Positions 8,874 to 16,269 of a DNA stretch of 27,522 nt are shown in pieces. Under the pieces are notes generated by a model. That model did not search any database. It saw only the letters and a list, made by a program, of their open reading frames with translations, and had not been told where the DNA came from. The position numbers were made by a program, and so were the translations under genes. This DNA comes from an uncultured Clostridia bacterium. GTDB lineage: Bacteria; Bacillota; Clostridia; TANB77; CAG-508. Where the stretch lies: positions 1-27,522 of the forward strand of contig CANRGM010000005.1 in NCBI GenBank assembly GCA_947630155.1, in the 5' to 3' direction. Each line of letters starts with the position of its first letter. The first letter of the stretch is position 1.

Positions 8874-8936
8874 TAATTTTGTTTTTAATTTTAATTATAT
8901 AAATTAAAAGATTGCAATTTTCGGGAGGTGAAAAAA

Positions 8937-9173
8937 ATGGTAAAAATCAGATTACAAAGACAAGGTGCTAAAAAAGCTCCATTTTATCATATAGTTGTTG
9001 CAGATTCAAGAAGCCCAAGAGATGGTAAAATAGTTGAAAAAATAGGTACTTATGATCCAATGACAAATCCTGCTACTATAGTTTTAGATAATGAAAAAGT
9101 ACAAAAATGGATTAAAAATGGTGCAAAACCAACAGACACAGTTAAAGATTTAATTGAAAAAGCATCAAAATAA
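8937..9173 (+). CDS. rpsP: Ribosomal protein S16
   Basis: A 78-aa small-subunit protein that binds 16S rRNA. The MVKIRLQRQGAKKAPFYHIVVADSR start and the GTYDPM motif are characteristic. The ATG at 8937 is chosen because it gives the family's usual MVKIRL beginning and has GGGAGGTG upstream. A GTG at 8928 lies inside that ribosome binding site and cannot be the start. It belongs to the conserved order ffh-rpsP-khpA-rimM-trmD-rplS. Confidence 0.97.
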   Translation: MVKIRLQRQGAKKAPFYHIVVADSRSPRDGKIVEKIGTYDPMTNPATIVLDNEKVQKWIKNGAKPTDTVKDLIEKASK

Positions 9174-9269
9174 TTATACCTTATGTAAATGGACATTGTG
9201 TTAAAAAACACATGAAAGATGTTTAATAATTCTAAAAACATCAAGTAAATCATAAGTTGGAGGTATATT

Positions 9270-9503
9270 ATGAAAAATGTATTAGAATTAATTATATCTA
9301 ATCTTGTTGATAATAAAGAGGAAATATCAATTGAAGAAATAGTTAACGATAAAAATATTGAATATAGAGTTAAAGTTTCTCAAGATGATATGGGAAAAGT
9401 TATTGGTAAACAAGGAAAGGTAGCAAAATCAATTAGAACTGTTATGAAATCAGTTGCAGGAAAAGAAGGTAAACGCGTTAATGTTGAATTTGTAGAAGAA
9501 TAA
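9270..9503 (+). CDS. khpA: KH-domain RNA-binding protein KhpA (YlqC)
   Basis: A 77-aa single KH domain with the GxxG loop in VIGKQGKVAKSIR. It is the small KH protein found between rpsP and rimM in Bacillota. KhpA usually partners with KhpB/EloR and binds RNAs linked to cell elongation and regulation. That role is family knowledge and is not visible here. GGAGG precedes the ATG. The 96-bp gap upstream holds two small hairpins (GTGTT/AACAC and GATGTTT/AAACATC), which may be processing or attenuation structures. It lies 12 bp ahead of rimM. Confidence 0.94.
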   Translation: MKNVLELIISNLVDNKEEISIEEIVNDKNIEYRVKVSQDDMGKVIGKQGKVAKSIRTVMKSVAGKEGKRVNVEFVEE

Positions 9504-9515
9504 GAGGTATTTTAA

Positions 9516-10022
9516 ATGCAAGAATATTTTGAAATTGGTCAAATTGTAAATACATTTGGAATAAAGGGAGAAGTTAAGGTTAATCCTTTTACAGATGATT
9601 TAAAGCGATTTGAGGAATTAAAATCAATATTGGTAGAAAAAAATAAGCAATTGTTAGAATTTGAAATTGAAAATGTTAGATATCAAAAACATTTAGTAAT
9701 TCTTAAATTAAAGAATATTGATGATATGAATATTGCGGAAAAATACAAAGGTTGCTACATTAAGATTCATAGAAAAGATGCTAGAGAACTTCCTGAGGGT
9801 ACATATTTTATTGCAGATATCATTGGTTCACAAGTTATTACTGATGATGGCAAAGTACTTGGAAAAGTTGATGACATCTATAATACAGGAAGTAATGATA
9901 TTTATGTTGTAAAAGATGAGTTAGGCAAACAAATACTTTTACCTAATATAAAAGAAGTTATTCTAGATATTGATATTGAAAAACAGGTAGTTACAGTTCA
10001 TTTATTAGATGGTTTAATTTAA
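9516..10022 (+). CDS. rimM: Ribosome maturation factor RimM
   Basis: A 168-aa 30S assembly factor that binds S19 and helps 16S rRNA head maturation. The N-terminal RimM domain begins EIGQIVNTFGIKGEVKV. The C-terminal PRC-barrel domain follows, with GTYFIADIIGS, GKVDDIYNTGSNDIYVV and LLPNIKEVILDID. Length and order (khpA-rimM-trmD) are standard. It starts 12 bp after khpA with a modest AGAGG site, implying translational linkage. Confidence 0.97.
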   Translation: MQEYFEIGQIVNTFGIKGEVKVNPFTDDLKRFEELKSILVEKNKQLLEFEIENVRYQKHLVILKLKNIDDMNIAEKYKGCYIKIHRKDARELPEGTYFIADIIGSQVITDDGKVLGKVDDIYNTGSNDIYVVKDELGKQILLPNIKEVILDIDIEKQVVTVHLLDGLI

Positions 10023-10062
10023 AAATTAATTTTGTGAAGTAGAAAGGAATGTCGTAATAATA

Positions 10063-10737
10063 ATGAAATTTGATGTTTTAACACTTTTCCCAGAAATGTT
10101 TGATTCACTAAATCAAAGCATTATTGGAAAGGCAATTGAAAAAGATTTAATAGATATTAATTTAGTAAATATTAGAGACTTTTCAAAAGATAAACACAAA
10201 AAAGTTGATGACACTCCATATGGTGGAGGAGCTGGTATGGTTATTAGACCAGATGTTGTATATGATGCATATCAATCTGTAAAATCAGATGATGCAAAAG
10301 TTATATATATGTCTCCACAAGGTAAAGTATTAAACCATAAAAAGGTTGTTGAATTGAGTAAAGAAAAGCATTTAATTCTTTTATGTGGACATTATGAGGG
10401 AATAGACCAACGAGTATTAGATGAGATTGTAGATGAGGAAATTTCAATAGGTGACTATGTTTTAACAGGTGGAGAGTTACCAGCAATGGTACTTATAGAT
10501 TCAATAAGCAGATATGTTGATGGAGTTATTAGTCAAGAATCAACTAGTGAGGAATCTTTTTCAAATAGTTTATTGGAATATCCACAATATACAAGACCAG
10601 AAGTATTTAATGGGGTAAATGTTCCAGATGTTCTTATATCAGGACATCATGAGAATATTCGCAAGTGGAGAGAAGAGAAAGCTTTAGAGTTTACGAAAAC
10701 TAAAAGACCAGATCTTTTAGAGAATTTGAAAAATTAG
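10063..10737 (+). CDS. trmD: tRNA (guanine-N1)-methyltransferase TrmD
   Basis: Methylates G37 of tRNAs with a G36-G37 sequence, using S-adenosylmethionine, to prevent frameshifting. It is a SPOUT enzyme with a trefoil knot and works as a dimer. Visible motifs are FDVLTLFPEMF at the N-terminus, TPYGGGAGMVIRPD, the knot motifs LLCGHYEGIDQRV and IGDYVLTGGELPA, and SGHHENIRKWR in the C-terminal domain. At 224 aa it is slightly short for the family but complete. Its site AAAGGAA is about 13 bases ahead of the ATG, a long spacing. Confidence 0.97.
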   Translation: MKFDVLTLFPEMFDSLNQSIIGKAIEKDLIDINLVNIRDFSKDKHKKVDDTPYGGGAGMVIRPDVVYDAYQSVKSDDAKVIYMSPQGKVLNHKKVVELSKEKHLILLCGHYEGIDQRVLDEIVDEEISIGDYVLTGGELPAMVLIDSISRYVDGVISQESTSEESFSNSLLEYPQYTRPEVFNGVNVPDVLISGHHENIRKWREEKALEFTKTKRPDLLENLKN

Positions 10738-10767
10738 TTGTTGATTAACTAAAAATATTAAAAAGTC

Positions 10768-10833
10768 AAGGGAGAAGGATACCCTTATGAAACAAAAAAG
10801 TCCTAGAAAATAAAAATAAGGAGGAGAATATCG
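10768..10833 (+). promoter_or_regulatory. rplS leader: hairpin and possible 8-codon leader peptide
   Basis: AAGGG and CCCTT pair between about 10769 and 10786 around a purine-rich loop. Directly after, ATG at 10787 opens an 8-codon frame (MKQKSPRK) ending at 10813, just before the AAGGAGG of rplS. Position and layout recall the L19 autoregulatory leaders known upstream of rplS in Bacillota. Assignment to that RNA family is inference. Confidence 0.45.
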
Positions 10834-11463
10834 ATGGATATCATAAAATCTATTGAACACGAGCAAATGAAAAATAAAATTCCTGCCTTAAAAGTTGGAG
10901 ATACTGTAAGAGTTCACCAAAGAATTAAGGAAGGTAATAGAGAAAGAATCCAAGTATTCGAAGGAATAATAATTAAAAAACAAGGTGGAGGAGTTAACGC
11001 AACATTTACTGTAAGAAGAGTAGCTTATGGTGTTGGTGTTGAAAAAACTTTCTTAGTACATTCACCAATGGTAGAAAAAGTTGATGTAGTTAGAGTTGGT
11101 AAGGCTAGACGTGCTAAACTTTATTATTTAAGAGATAGAGTTGGTAAAGCAGCTAAGACAAAGGAAGATATTGGTGCAAGAATTGAAAATAAGGAAATTA
11201 CTATTAAAGAAGATTTAGTAGAAGAACCAGTAGCTGAAGAGGTTGTTGCAACAGAGAAAAATGTAGCTGTAGAAGAAGCTCCAGCTCCAGTAGTAGAAGA
11301 AACTGTTGAAGAAGTAGTTGAAACACCTGTTGCAGATGCTATGGTTGAAACAGCAAATGAAGAACTTGCTAAAGATGTTGAAACAGTTGAAGAAGAAGCT
11401 CCAGTAGCAGAAGAAACTACAACTGCTGAAGAAGTTAAAGAAGAAACAAATAGTGAGGAATAA
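10834..11463 (+). CDS. rplS: Ribosomal protein L19 with a long acidic C-terminal extension
   Basis: Large-subunit protein at the 30S-50S interface. Residues 1 to ~115 are a complete L19: IPALKVGDTVRVHQRIKEGNR in outline, then RIQVFEGIIIKKQGGG, TFTVRR, GVGVEKTFLVHSP and RAKLYYLRDRVGKAAK. The usual L19 is about 115 aa; this one is 209 aa. The extra ~85 residues are a low-complexity Glu/Val/Ala tail (repeated VEE, APVVEE, VAEE) without aromatic residues, probably disordered and strongly negative. GGAGGAG lies ahead of the ATG, and a strong terminator closes the operon. Confidence 0.96.
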   Translation: MDIIKSIEHEQMKNKIPALKVGDTVRVHQRIKEGNRERIQVFEGIIIKKQGGGVNATFTVRRVAYGVGVEKTFLVHSPMVEKVDVVRVGKARRAKLYYLRDRVGKAAKTKEDIGARIENKEITIKEDLVEEPVAEEVVATEKNVAVEEAPAPVVEETVEEVVETPVADAMVETANEELAKDVETVEEEAPVAEETTTAEEVKEETNSEE

Positions 11464-11481
11464 TTAAATAATTAAAATAAG

Positions 11482-11509
11482 AAGCAGAGGACAAGGTCCT
11501 CTGCTTTTT
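11482..11509 (+). terminator. Rho-independent terminator of the ffh-rplS cluster
   Basis: AGCAGAGGAC (11483-11492), loop AAG, GTCCTCTGCT (11496-11505), then a T-run. It lies 19 bp after the rplS stop and 5 bp from the stop of the converging small gene, so it may serve both. Confidence 0.92.
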
Positions 11510-11513
11510 GGAA

Positions 11514-11771
11514 TTATTTGAAACATGCTTTCAATTCGGAAGCTTTTTTAACATCTGCCAGGACAGTTACCGTTCCGAATGGATACTCCAAGAAAAACCT
11601 AGATCCATCAACGGAATAGTAAGTGGACTTTTCATGCTCCACCTTAATAATGGAGTATGATTCGTATGTGTTAATTTGGCGTGTGATTTCTTCTAATGCA
11701 GTAGCGTAGCTACGACAACTGCATGTGCTGGATGGATTTTCGTCATAGTCCCGTGTAAAAACCTTTAACAT
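11514..11771 (-). CDS. Small orphan protein, GC-richer than its neighbours
   Basis: An 85-aa protein I do not recognise. It starts MLKVFTRDYDENPSS and contains a CSC pair (residues ~18-20). An alternating-strand region follows (SIIKVEHEKSTYYSV, RFFLEYPFGTVTVLAD), so it may fold as a small alpha/beta domain; no signal peptide or membrane helix is seen. It is likely to be real: AGGAGG lies 7 bases before the ATG and a perfect sigma-A promoter lies upstream. Its base composition is about 42% G+C by rough count against about 30% around it, with GC-ending codons, which suggests acquisition from elsewhere. It lies convergent to rplS and behind the lonB terminator. Confidence 0.7.
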   Translation of the reverse strand: MLKVFTRDYDENPSSTCSCRSYATALEEITRQINTYESYSIIKVEHEKSTYYSVDGSRFFLEYPFGTVTVLADVKKASELKACFK

Positions 11772-11811
11772 AATAATTCCTCCTGTGCCTTTTTAGGGCA
11801 ATAATATAATT

Positions 11812-11861
11812 TATAGCATAAGCTATACTTTAATTATACTATTTTTATGTAAATTTGTCAA
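11812..11861 (-). promoter_or_regulatory. Consensus promoter and palindrome ahead of the 85-aa gene
   Basis: On the minus strand, TTGACA (11861-11856), exactly 17 bases, then TATAAT (11838-11833): a perfect sigma-A promoter. At the expected start of transcription sits the palindrome TATAGC-ATAA-GCTATA (11812-11827), a candidate operator. Confidence 0.8.
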
Positions 11862-11870
11862 AAAACAGTA

Positions 11871-11903
11871 TGAGAAATTTAAGGAACGTCCCTAAATTTC
11901 TCA
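11871..11903 (-). repeat. Dispersed hairpin repeat (copy 2), likely lonB terminator
   Basis: TGAGAAATTT (11871-11880) pairs with AAATTTCTCA (11894-11903) around a nested GGA/TCC stem. It lies just past the lonB stop on the minus strand, with a run of six T about 7 bases further on. Its 31-base core is about 27/31 identical to the hairpin after lemA (6977-7007), read on the opposite strand. Confidence 0.75.
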
Positions 11904-11911
11904 TTCAACAA

Positions 11912-14305
11912 TTAATTATGTTTTCTACTAATTTCTGCATATTTTTTCAATTTCTCATAAGCCAAATAATTAATACTACCAGCAGGAAATCTACCATTAG
12001 CATCTTTCTTTCCAGCAGGAACACCAGTTAAAAGTTCAATTCCTTCATCAATACTAGAAATAGCATAAATATGAAATTTCTTATTCTTAACAGCTTCTAG
12101 AATATTATCATTTAAATTCAAATTCTTAACATTTTGAATAGGTATAATAACACCATGTGAACCATCCAACCCACGAGTTTCACATATTTGGAAGAAACCT
12201 TCTATTTTCTCATTAACACCACCAATAGGTTGAATTTCACCTTTTTGATTAACTGATCCAGTAACAGCTAAAGACTGATTAATTGGAACTCCAGATAAAC
12301 TAGATAAAATAGCATATAACTCAGTACTTGATGCACTGTCACCATCAACACCATTATATAATTGCTCAAAACATATACTAGCAGTCAATGATAAAGGAAT
12401 ATCTTGTGCAAACATTTCACCTAAATATCCACTTAAAATGTATACACCTTTAGAGTGAGTAGAACCTGAAAGATCAACTTCTCTTTCAATATTAATTATG
12501 CCACTTTTACCTGTATAAGTGTTAGCTGTAATTTTAGCAGGTTTACCGAAGCTATAATCACCAATACTCATTATAGTTAAACCATTAATTTGTCCAACTT
12601 TGGAACCAGATGTACTAATTAAAAGTGTATTATCTTTAATCATTTCCAAATAACGAGAATCATACTTCTTAATTCTTTCGATTCTTTCTTGTAAAGCTTT
12701 ATCAATGTAATCTCCTGTAACAACTTTACACTTATCCATTTTTGCCCATGTTGCAGCTTCACCAATTATTTGAGATAAATCATTAAATCTTGTTGAAAGT
12801 TTCTCTTGGTCATCTGCAAGTCTTGATGAAAATTGCATAACTTTTGCAACAGCACTTCTATCTAGTGGTAATAATTCTTCTTGTTCACAAAAACTATGAA
12901 TAAATCTGGCGATTTTAGTCATATTTTCTAATGTGTTTTCAGAAGAATCCTCAAATTCAACTTTGATTTTAAATAATTTTCTAAAGTCTTCATCTAAAGC
13001 AAGTAAAGTTTGATAAATTTGTTCATTACCAACCAAAATTACCTTCAAGTCAAGTGGAATAGGTTCAGGTTTTAAAGAAATCATAACCATACTTGAACGT
13101 TGATCTGCTGTATTTTCAATTAATAATTCTTTAGTACGCAAAGCTTTTTTTAAGGTTTCATAACAAATTCCATTTGCAACTAAATCTTTAGCTTGGAATA
13201 TAATATAACCACCATTTGCTTCATGAAGTAGTCCTGGCTTTAGCATTGTGTAATCAGTTTTTAAAGATCCATAATAATTTTCATATTCTAATTTTCCAAA
13301 AATATTATGATAAGAATAATCAGAATCCATTACAACAGGAGCACCTTCTTGTCTACTATTATCAACAAATAAATTAACTCTATAATTCAACCATGGCTTA
13401 GGTATCTCAGGTCTAGGACCTGGAGCTTGAGGCATAACTTGTTCTTGAGGTGGTTCAACTAAAAAATAATCAATATTTTTTAAAATATCCTTTTTTACAC
13501 TATCTAAGAACTTTGTTATTTTTTTGTTTCTTTTGAACTTTGATTTAATATAATTAATATGATTATTTACAGTAAGTAATGCAATATTTGATTGCCACTC
13601 TTCTAATTTTCTAGCAGTTTGTTTTTCTATTTCTTTAATTTCTCCAATAGCTTGAATAATTTGTTCTTGAACGATGATAGATTTTTCTTCAAATTGTTGT
13701 TTAATTGTATCATCAAGTTTTTCAAAATCTTCTTGTTCAATAGCTTTACCATTTAAAATAGGCATCATATAAATTCCATTTTGAGCAGATTTTACTTGAA
13801 AACCATACTTTTCAGAATCCTTATTTAACTTCGCCATAAGTACATTTCTTTTTTCTTCATATTCTCCTTTTATTAAAGCCTTTTCTTTCTCAAAATCATC
13901 ATTGTTAAAGGTGTTTCGTATATCAACTTGAATATCTTTAATAAAAGAATCCATAGTTTCTTTAAATTCTTTACCTTGACCAGCTGGAAGTGAAATTGCA
14001 ACAGGTTCATTAGGATCATCAAAATTATATACATAACACCAGTCAGATGGAATTTTTTTCTTTTTAGATATTTTATCTAAATAATTTTTTGTATACATTG
14101 TTTTCCCAACACCGGTTGGACCTTCCAAGTATAAATTATAGCCTTTAATGTCAACATTAATACCGAATTCTAGAGCCTTGATACCTCTATCTTGTCCAAT
14201 ACCTGATGTAATAGGTTCTAATTCAGCTGTTGTTTCAAAATTAAATAAATCTGGATTACATATCATTTTTAGTTCTTTGTATGATAATTCATTACGTTTT
14301 TTCAT
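11912..14305 (-). CDS. LonB-type ATP-dependent protease
   Basis: A 797-aa AAA+ serine protease of family S16, LonB-like (lacking the N-terminal substrate domain of LonA). It has Walker A GPTGVGKT at residues 62-69, a long helical insertion (~140-270) and a Pro-rich linker (~285-300). The rest of the ATPase carries GGYIIFQAKDL, and the Lon proteolytic domain follows. The catalytic pair is visible: Ser657 in GDSAS and Lys700 in GGVNEKIEGF, 43 residues apart as in E. coli Lon. The start is the ATG at 14305, preceded by AAGGAGG; an ATG ten codons upstream has no comparable site. No membrane helices are obvious, so it is probably a soluble quality-control or regulatory protease. It follows rimI by about 80 bp. 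Confidence 0.92.
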   Translation of the reverse strand: MKKRNELSYKELKMICNPDLFNFETTAELEPITSGIGQDRGIKALEFGINVDIKGYNLYLEGPTGVGKTMYTKNYLDKISKKKKIPSDWCYVYNFDDPNEPVAISLPAGQGKEFKETMDSFIKDIQVDIRNTFNNDDFEKEKALIKGEYEEKRNVLMAKLNKDSEKYGFQVKSAQNGIYMMPILNGKAIEQEDFEKLDDTIKQQFEEKSIIVQEQIIQAIGEIKEIEKQTARKLEEWQSNIALLTVNNHINYIKSKFKRNKKITKFLDSVKKDILKNIDYFLVEPPQEQVMPQAPGPRPEIPKPWLNYRVNLFVDNSRQEGAPVVMDSDYSYHNIFGKLEYENYYGSLKTDYTMLKPGLLHEANGGYIIFQAKDLVANGICYETLKKALRTKELLIENTADQRSSMVMISLKPEPIPLDLKVILVGNEQIYQTLLALDEDFRKLFKIKVEFEDSSENTLENMTKIARFIHSFCEQEELLPLDRSAVAKVMQFSSRLADDQEKLSTRFNDLSQIIGEAATWAKMDKCKVVTGDYIDKALQERIERIKKYDSRYLEMIKDNTLLISTSGSKVGQINGLTIMSIGDYSFGKPAKITANTYTGKSGIINIEREVDLSGSTHSKGVYILSGYLGEMFAQDIPLSLTASICFEQLYNGVDGDSASSTELYAILSSLSGVPINQSLAVTGSVNQKGEIQPIGGVNEKIEGFFQICETRGLDGSHGVIIPIQNVKNLNLNDNILEAVKNKKFHIYAISSIDEGIELLTGVPAGKKDANGRFPAGSINYLAYEKLKKYAEISRKHN

Positions 14306-14388
14306 TTGTTCCTCCTTATTAGGAAAAGATATCATTATAGATTTTTCCTTAATTATATTAATTTATATTATAACCAAAAATGGTTAAA

Positions 14389-14835
14389 TTAAAGAAATTT
14401 TTGCATTATTATTGCATCATACATATTATCATAATATTTTTTTCTTGTTGAAATTTCTTCAAAATTAAACTTCTTATATAAATGTATAGCATTTATATTT
14501 TTTTCATTAACTTCAAGCATTAGTTTTTTTATACCTCGTTCTTTTGCAATAGAAATAAGTTTTTCAAGCATTATAGAACCAATACCTAAATTTCTGGAAT
14601 CTTTTCGAGTAGCAATATTCATAATGTCTGCTTCATCTAAAATTATTTTCATACCTGCAAAACCTATGATTGTGTTATCTATTTTAGCTACTAAATAATA
14701 TGAATTTTCATTTTTCAATTCTTCTTCAAAAGTTTGAACATTCCAAAAATCATCAAAATCATGTAAAAGAATATGTTTGATATTAGAAAAATCTTCCATT
14801 GTCATTTGGAAAATTTTAATATTATTATAACTCAT
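14389..14835 (-). CDS. rimI: GNAT N-acetyltransferase, RimI-like
   Basis: A 148-aa GNAT-fold enzyme, probably the N-alpha-acetyltransferase of ribosomal protein S18 (RimI/YdiD type). The acetyl-CoA loop is R-N-L-G-I-G in TRKDSRNLGIGSIMLEKL. The downstream LMLEVNEKNINAIHLYKKFNFEEISTRKKYY region carries the NxxAixLYxxxGF pattern typical of RimI. The start is placed at 14835, because the AAGGA site overlaps the ATG at 14844 but is well spaced from this one. It directly follows tsaB, the standard tsaE-tsaB-rimI order. The RimI assignment rests partly on that order. Confidence 0.88.
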   Translation of the reverse strand: MSYNNIKIFQMTMEDFSNIKHILLHDFDDFWNVQTFEEELKNENSYYLVAKIDNTIIGFAGMKIILDEADIMNIATRKDSRNLGIGSIMLEKLISIAKERGIKKLMLEVNEKNINAIHLYKKFNFEEISTRKKYYDNMYDAIIMQKFL

Positions 14836-14851
14836 TTCAATCATCCTTAAT

Positions 14852-15550
14852 CTAAATGGAATTTTTTTTCTCTAAATTAATTTCGGCTTGAGATTTTTTT
14901 AAATATATAGGTGATAGGGTATAAACTGGTTCATAATTTGATTCATTATATTTATCATAAGCTGATAATCCTATGCTTATACTTGTTTGTGTATTTTCTG
15001 TATCATTTGCAAAATTACAATTTTCAAATTCCTTTTTTAAAAGTTCTTGATGAACTACAGCTCCATCACCAACAAAAGTTATTTTATTAGAGTATTGTTT
15101 TAAAAGGGTGATAATAGTGTTTATATCATCTGAGATAGGAGAGTGTACTAATTTATATTTGTTGTTAGCTAATTCAAATAGTGCAAAATAAACATTATCA
15201 TGTTTTGCATCAATAATACTTGCAATTAATCCTTCAGTTTTTATATTATAACTAAGTGATTCCAATGATGTAACTCCTATGATTGGAATATGTTTAACAT
15301 CTGCAAATGCTTTCACAGTTGAAATTCCAATTCTTATTCCAGTAAATGAACCTGGACCTTGTGAACATGCTAATAGATCAATATTGTCCAAGGTTAAGTT
15401 AGATTCTTGAAAAGTTTCATCAATTAAGGGCATAAGTTTTTGTGAGTGTGTTTTTTCGTCATCATTGTGTTTTTCTATTAGTACTTGTTTGTCTTCTAGA
15501 ATTGAGACAGAGCAGATTTTAGAAGATGTGTCTATTGCTAATATTTTCAA
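14852..15550 (-). CDS. tsaB: tRNA t6A biosynthesis protein TsaB
   Basis: A 232-aa ASKHA-fold protein that works with TsaD and TsaE to transfer threonylcarbamoyl to A37 of ANN-decoding tRNAs. The N-terminus MKILAIDTSSKICSVSI and the family hallmark SQGPGSFTGIRIGISTVKAFA (near residues 62-82) are clear. It lies between tsaE (78-bp gap) and rimI. tsaD is not in this window. The gap to tsaE contains an AT-only inverted repeat (ATCAAATTT/AAATTTGAT), possibly a processing structure. Confidence 0.96.
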   Translation of the reverse strand: MKILAIDTSSKICSVSILEDKQVLIEKHNDDEKTHSQKLMPLIDETFQESNLTLDNIDLLACSQGPGSFTGIRIGISTVKAFADVKHIPIIGVTSLESLSYNIKTEGLIASIIDAKHDNVYFALFELANNKYKLVHSPISDDINTIITLLKQYSNKITFVGDGAVVHQELLKKEFENCNFANDTENTQTSISIGLSAYDKYNESNYEPVYTLSPIYLKKSQAEINLEKKNSI

Positions 15551-15628
15551 AAATGTTCCTCCTTTTTTGTTGAAAATTTAAATCAAATTTTGTATTTTAA
15601 ATTTTGAAATTTGATTTTTTATCTTGAA

Positions 15629-16099
15629 TTATGATTTTGAATTTTTAATTTCATTTATAATTTTATTCGAATTATCACCATTAGCGGTTAATTCAAGTAT
15701 TCTATTATCTTCATTTTGGGAATCTTTTGTGAATTTTATTTTTACGTAATCTTTAGGTAAAATATCTTCAATAATTTCTCCCCATTCGATAATACAAATT
15801 CCATTATTTAAGTATTCATCTCCACCAATTGCATAAAATTCATCACTATCTGATAATCTGTAAACATCAAAGTGATAGATGTTTGTGGAATTTTTATGAT
15901 ATTCGTTGACTATTGTGAAGGTAGGGCTTGAAATTTCATCTTCTAATTCGAAGTATTTTAAAATTCCTTGTGTGAATTTCGTTTTCCCAGAGCCTAAATC
16001 CCCGGTAAGAACAAGAATGTCGCCTTTTTTTAGGAGTTTTGCCAAGTTGTAGGCAAAGTTTATAGTGTCATTTTCACTTTTTGATACATATTTATACAT
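15629..16099 (-). CDS. tsaE: tRNA t6A biosynthesis ATPase TsaE
   Basis: A 156-aa P-loop ATPase needed for turnover of the TsaBDE t6A complex. Walker A is GDLGSGKT near residue 35. FSSPTFTI-type motif (ISSPTFTIVNEY) and HFDVYRL follow, and the conserved C-terminal WGE is in CIIEWGEII. The length is normal. It is the first gene of a minus-strand run tsaE-tsaB-rimI-lonB and diverges from lepA across 170 bp. Confidence 0.96.
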   Translation of the reverse strand: MYKYVSKSENDTINFAYNLAKLLKKGDILVLTGDLGSGKTKFTQGILKYFELEDEISSPTFTIVNEYHKNSTNIYHFDVYRLSDSDEFYAIGGDEYLNNGICIIEWGEIIEDILPKDYVKIKFTKDSQNEDNRILELTANGDNSNKIINEIKNSKS

Positions 16100-16131
16100 A
16101 ATTACACCTTTTTTTATTTTTTTCTTGTTTT

Positions 16132-16160
16132 ATTTTATATTAAATGTAGAAGTTTGTAAA
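16132..16160 (-). promoter_or_regulatory. Promoter of the tsaE-tsaB-rimI run
   Basis: On the minus strand, TTTACA (16160-16155), 17 bases, TAAAAT (16137-16132), about 33 bp ahead of the tsaE start. Confidence 0.6.
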
Positions 16161-16213
16161 GATGAAATTTGTAAAATTTGTATTGTTTTGTCGCTATTAT
16201 ATTTATTTTTAGA

Positions 16214-16242
16214 TTGATAAAATTAAAATCCTGTGCTAAAAT
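16214..16242 (+). promoter_or_regulatory. Promoter of lepA
   Basis: TTGATA (16214-16219), 17 bases, TAAAAT (16237-16242), 27 bp ahead of the lepA ATG. No other promoter is evident before the nucleotidase-helicase cassette, so this one may also drive it. Confidence 0.7.
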
Positions 16243-16269
16243 ATATCCATATTAACAAGGAGGAAATAA

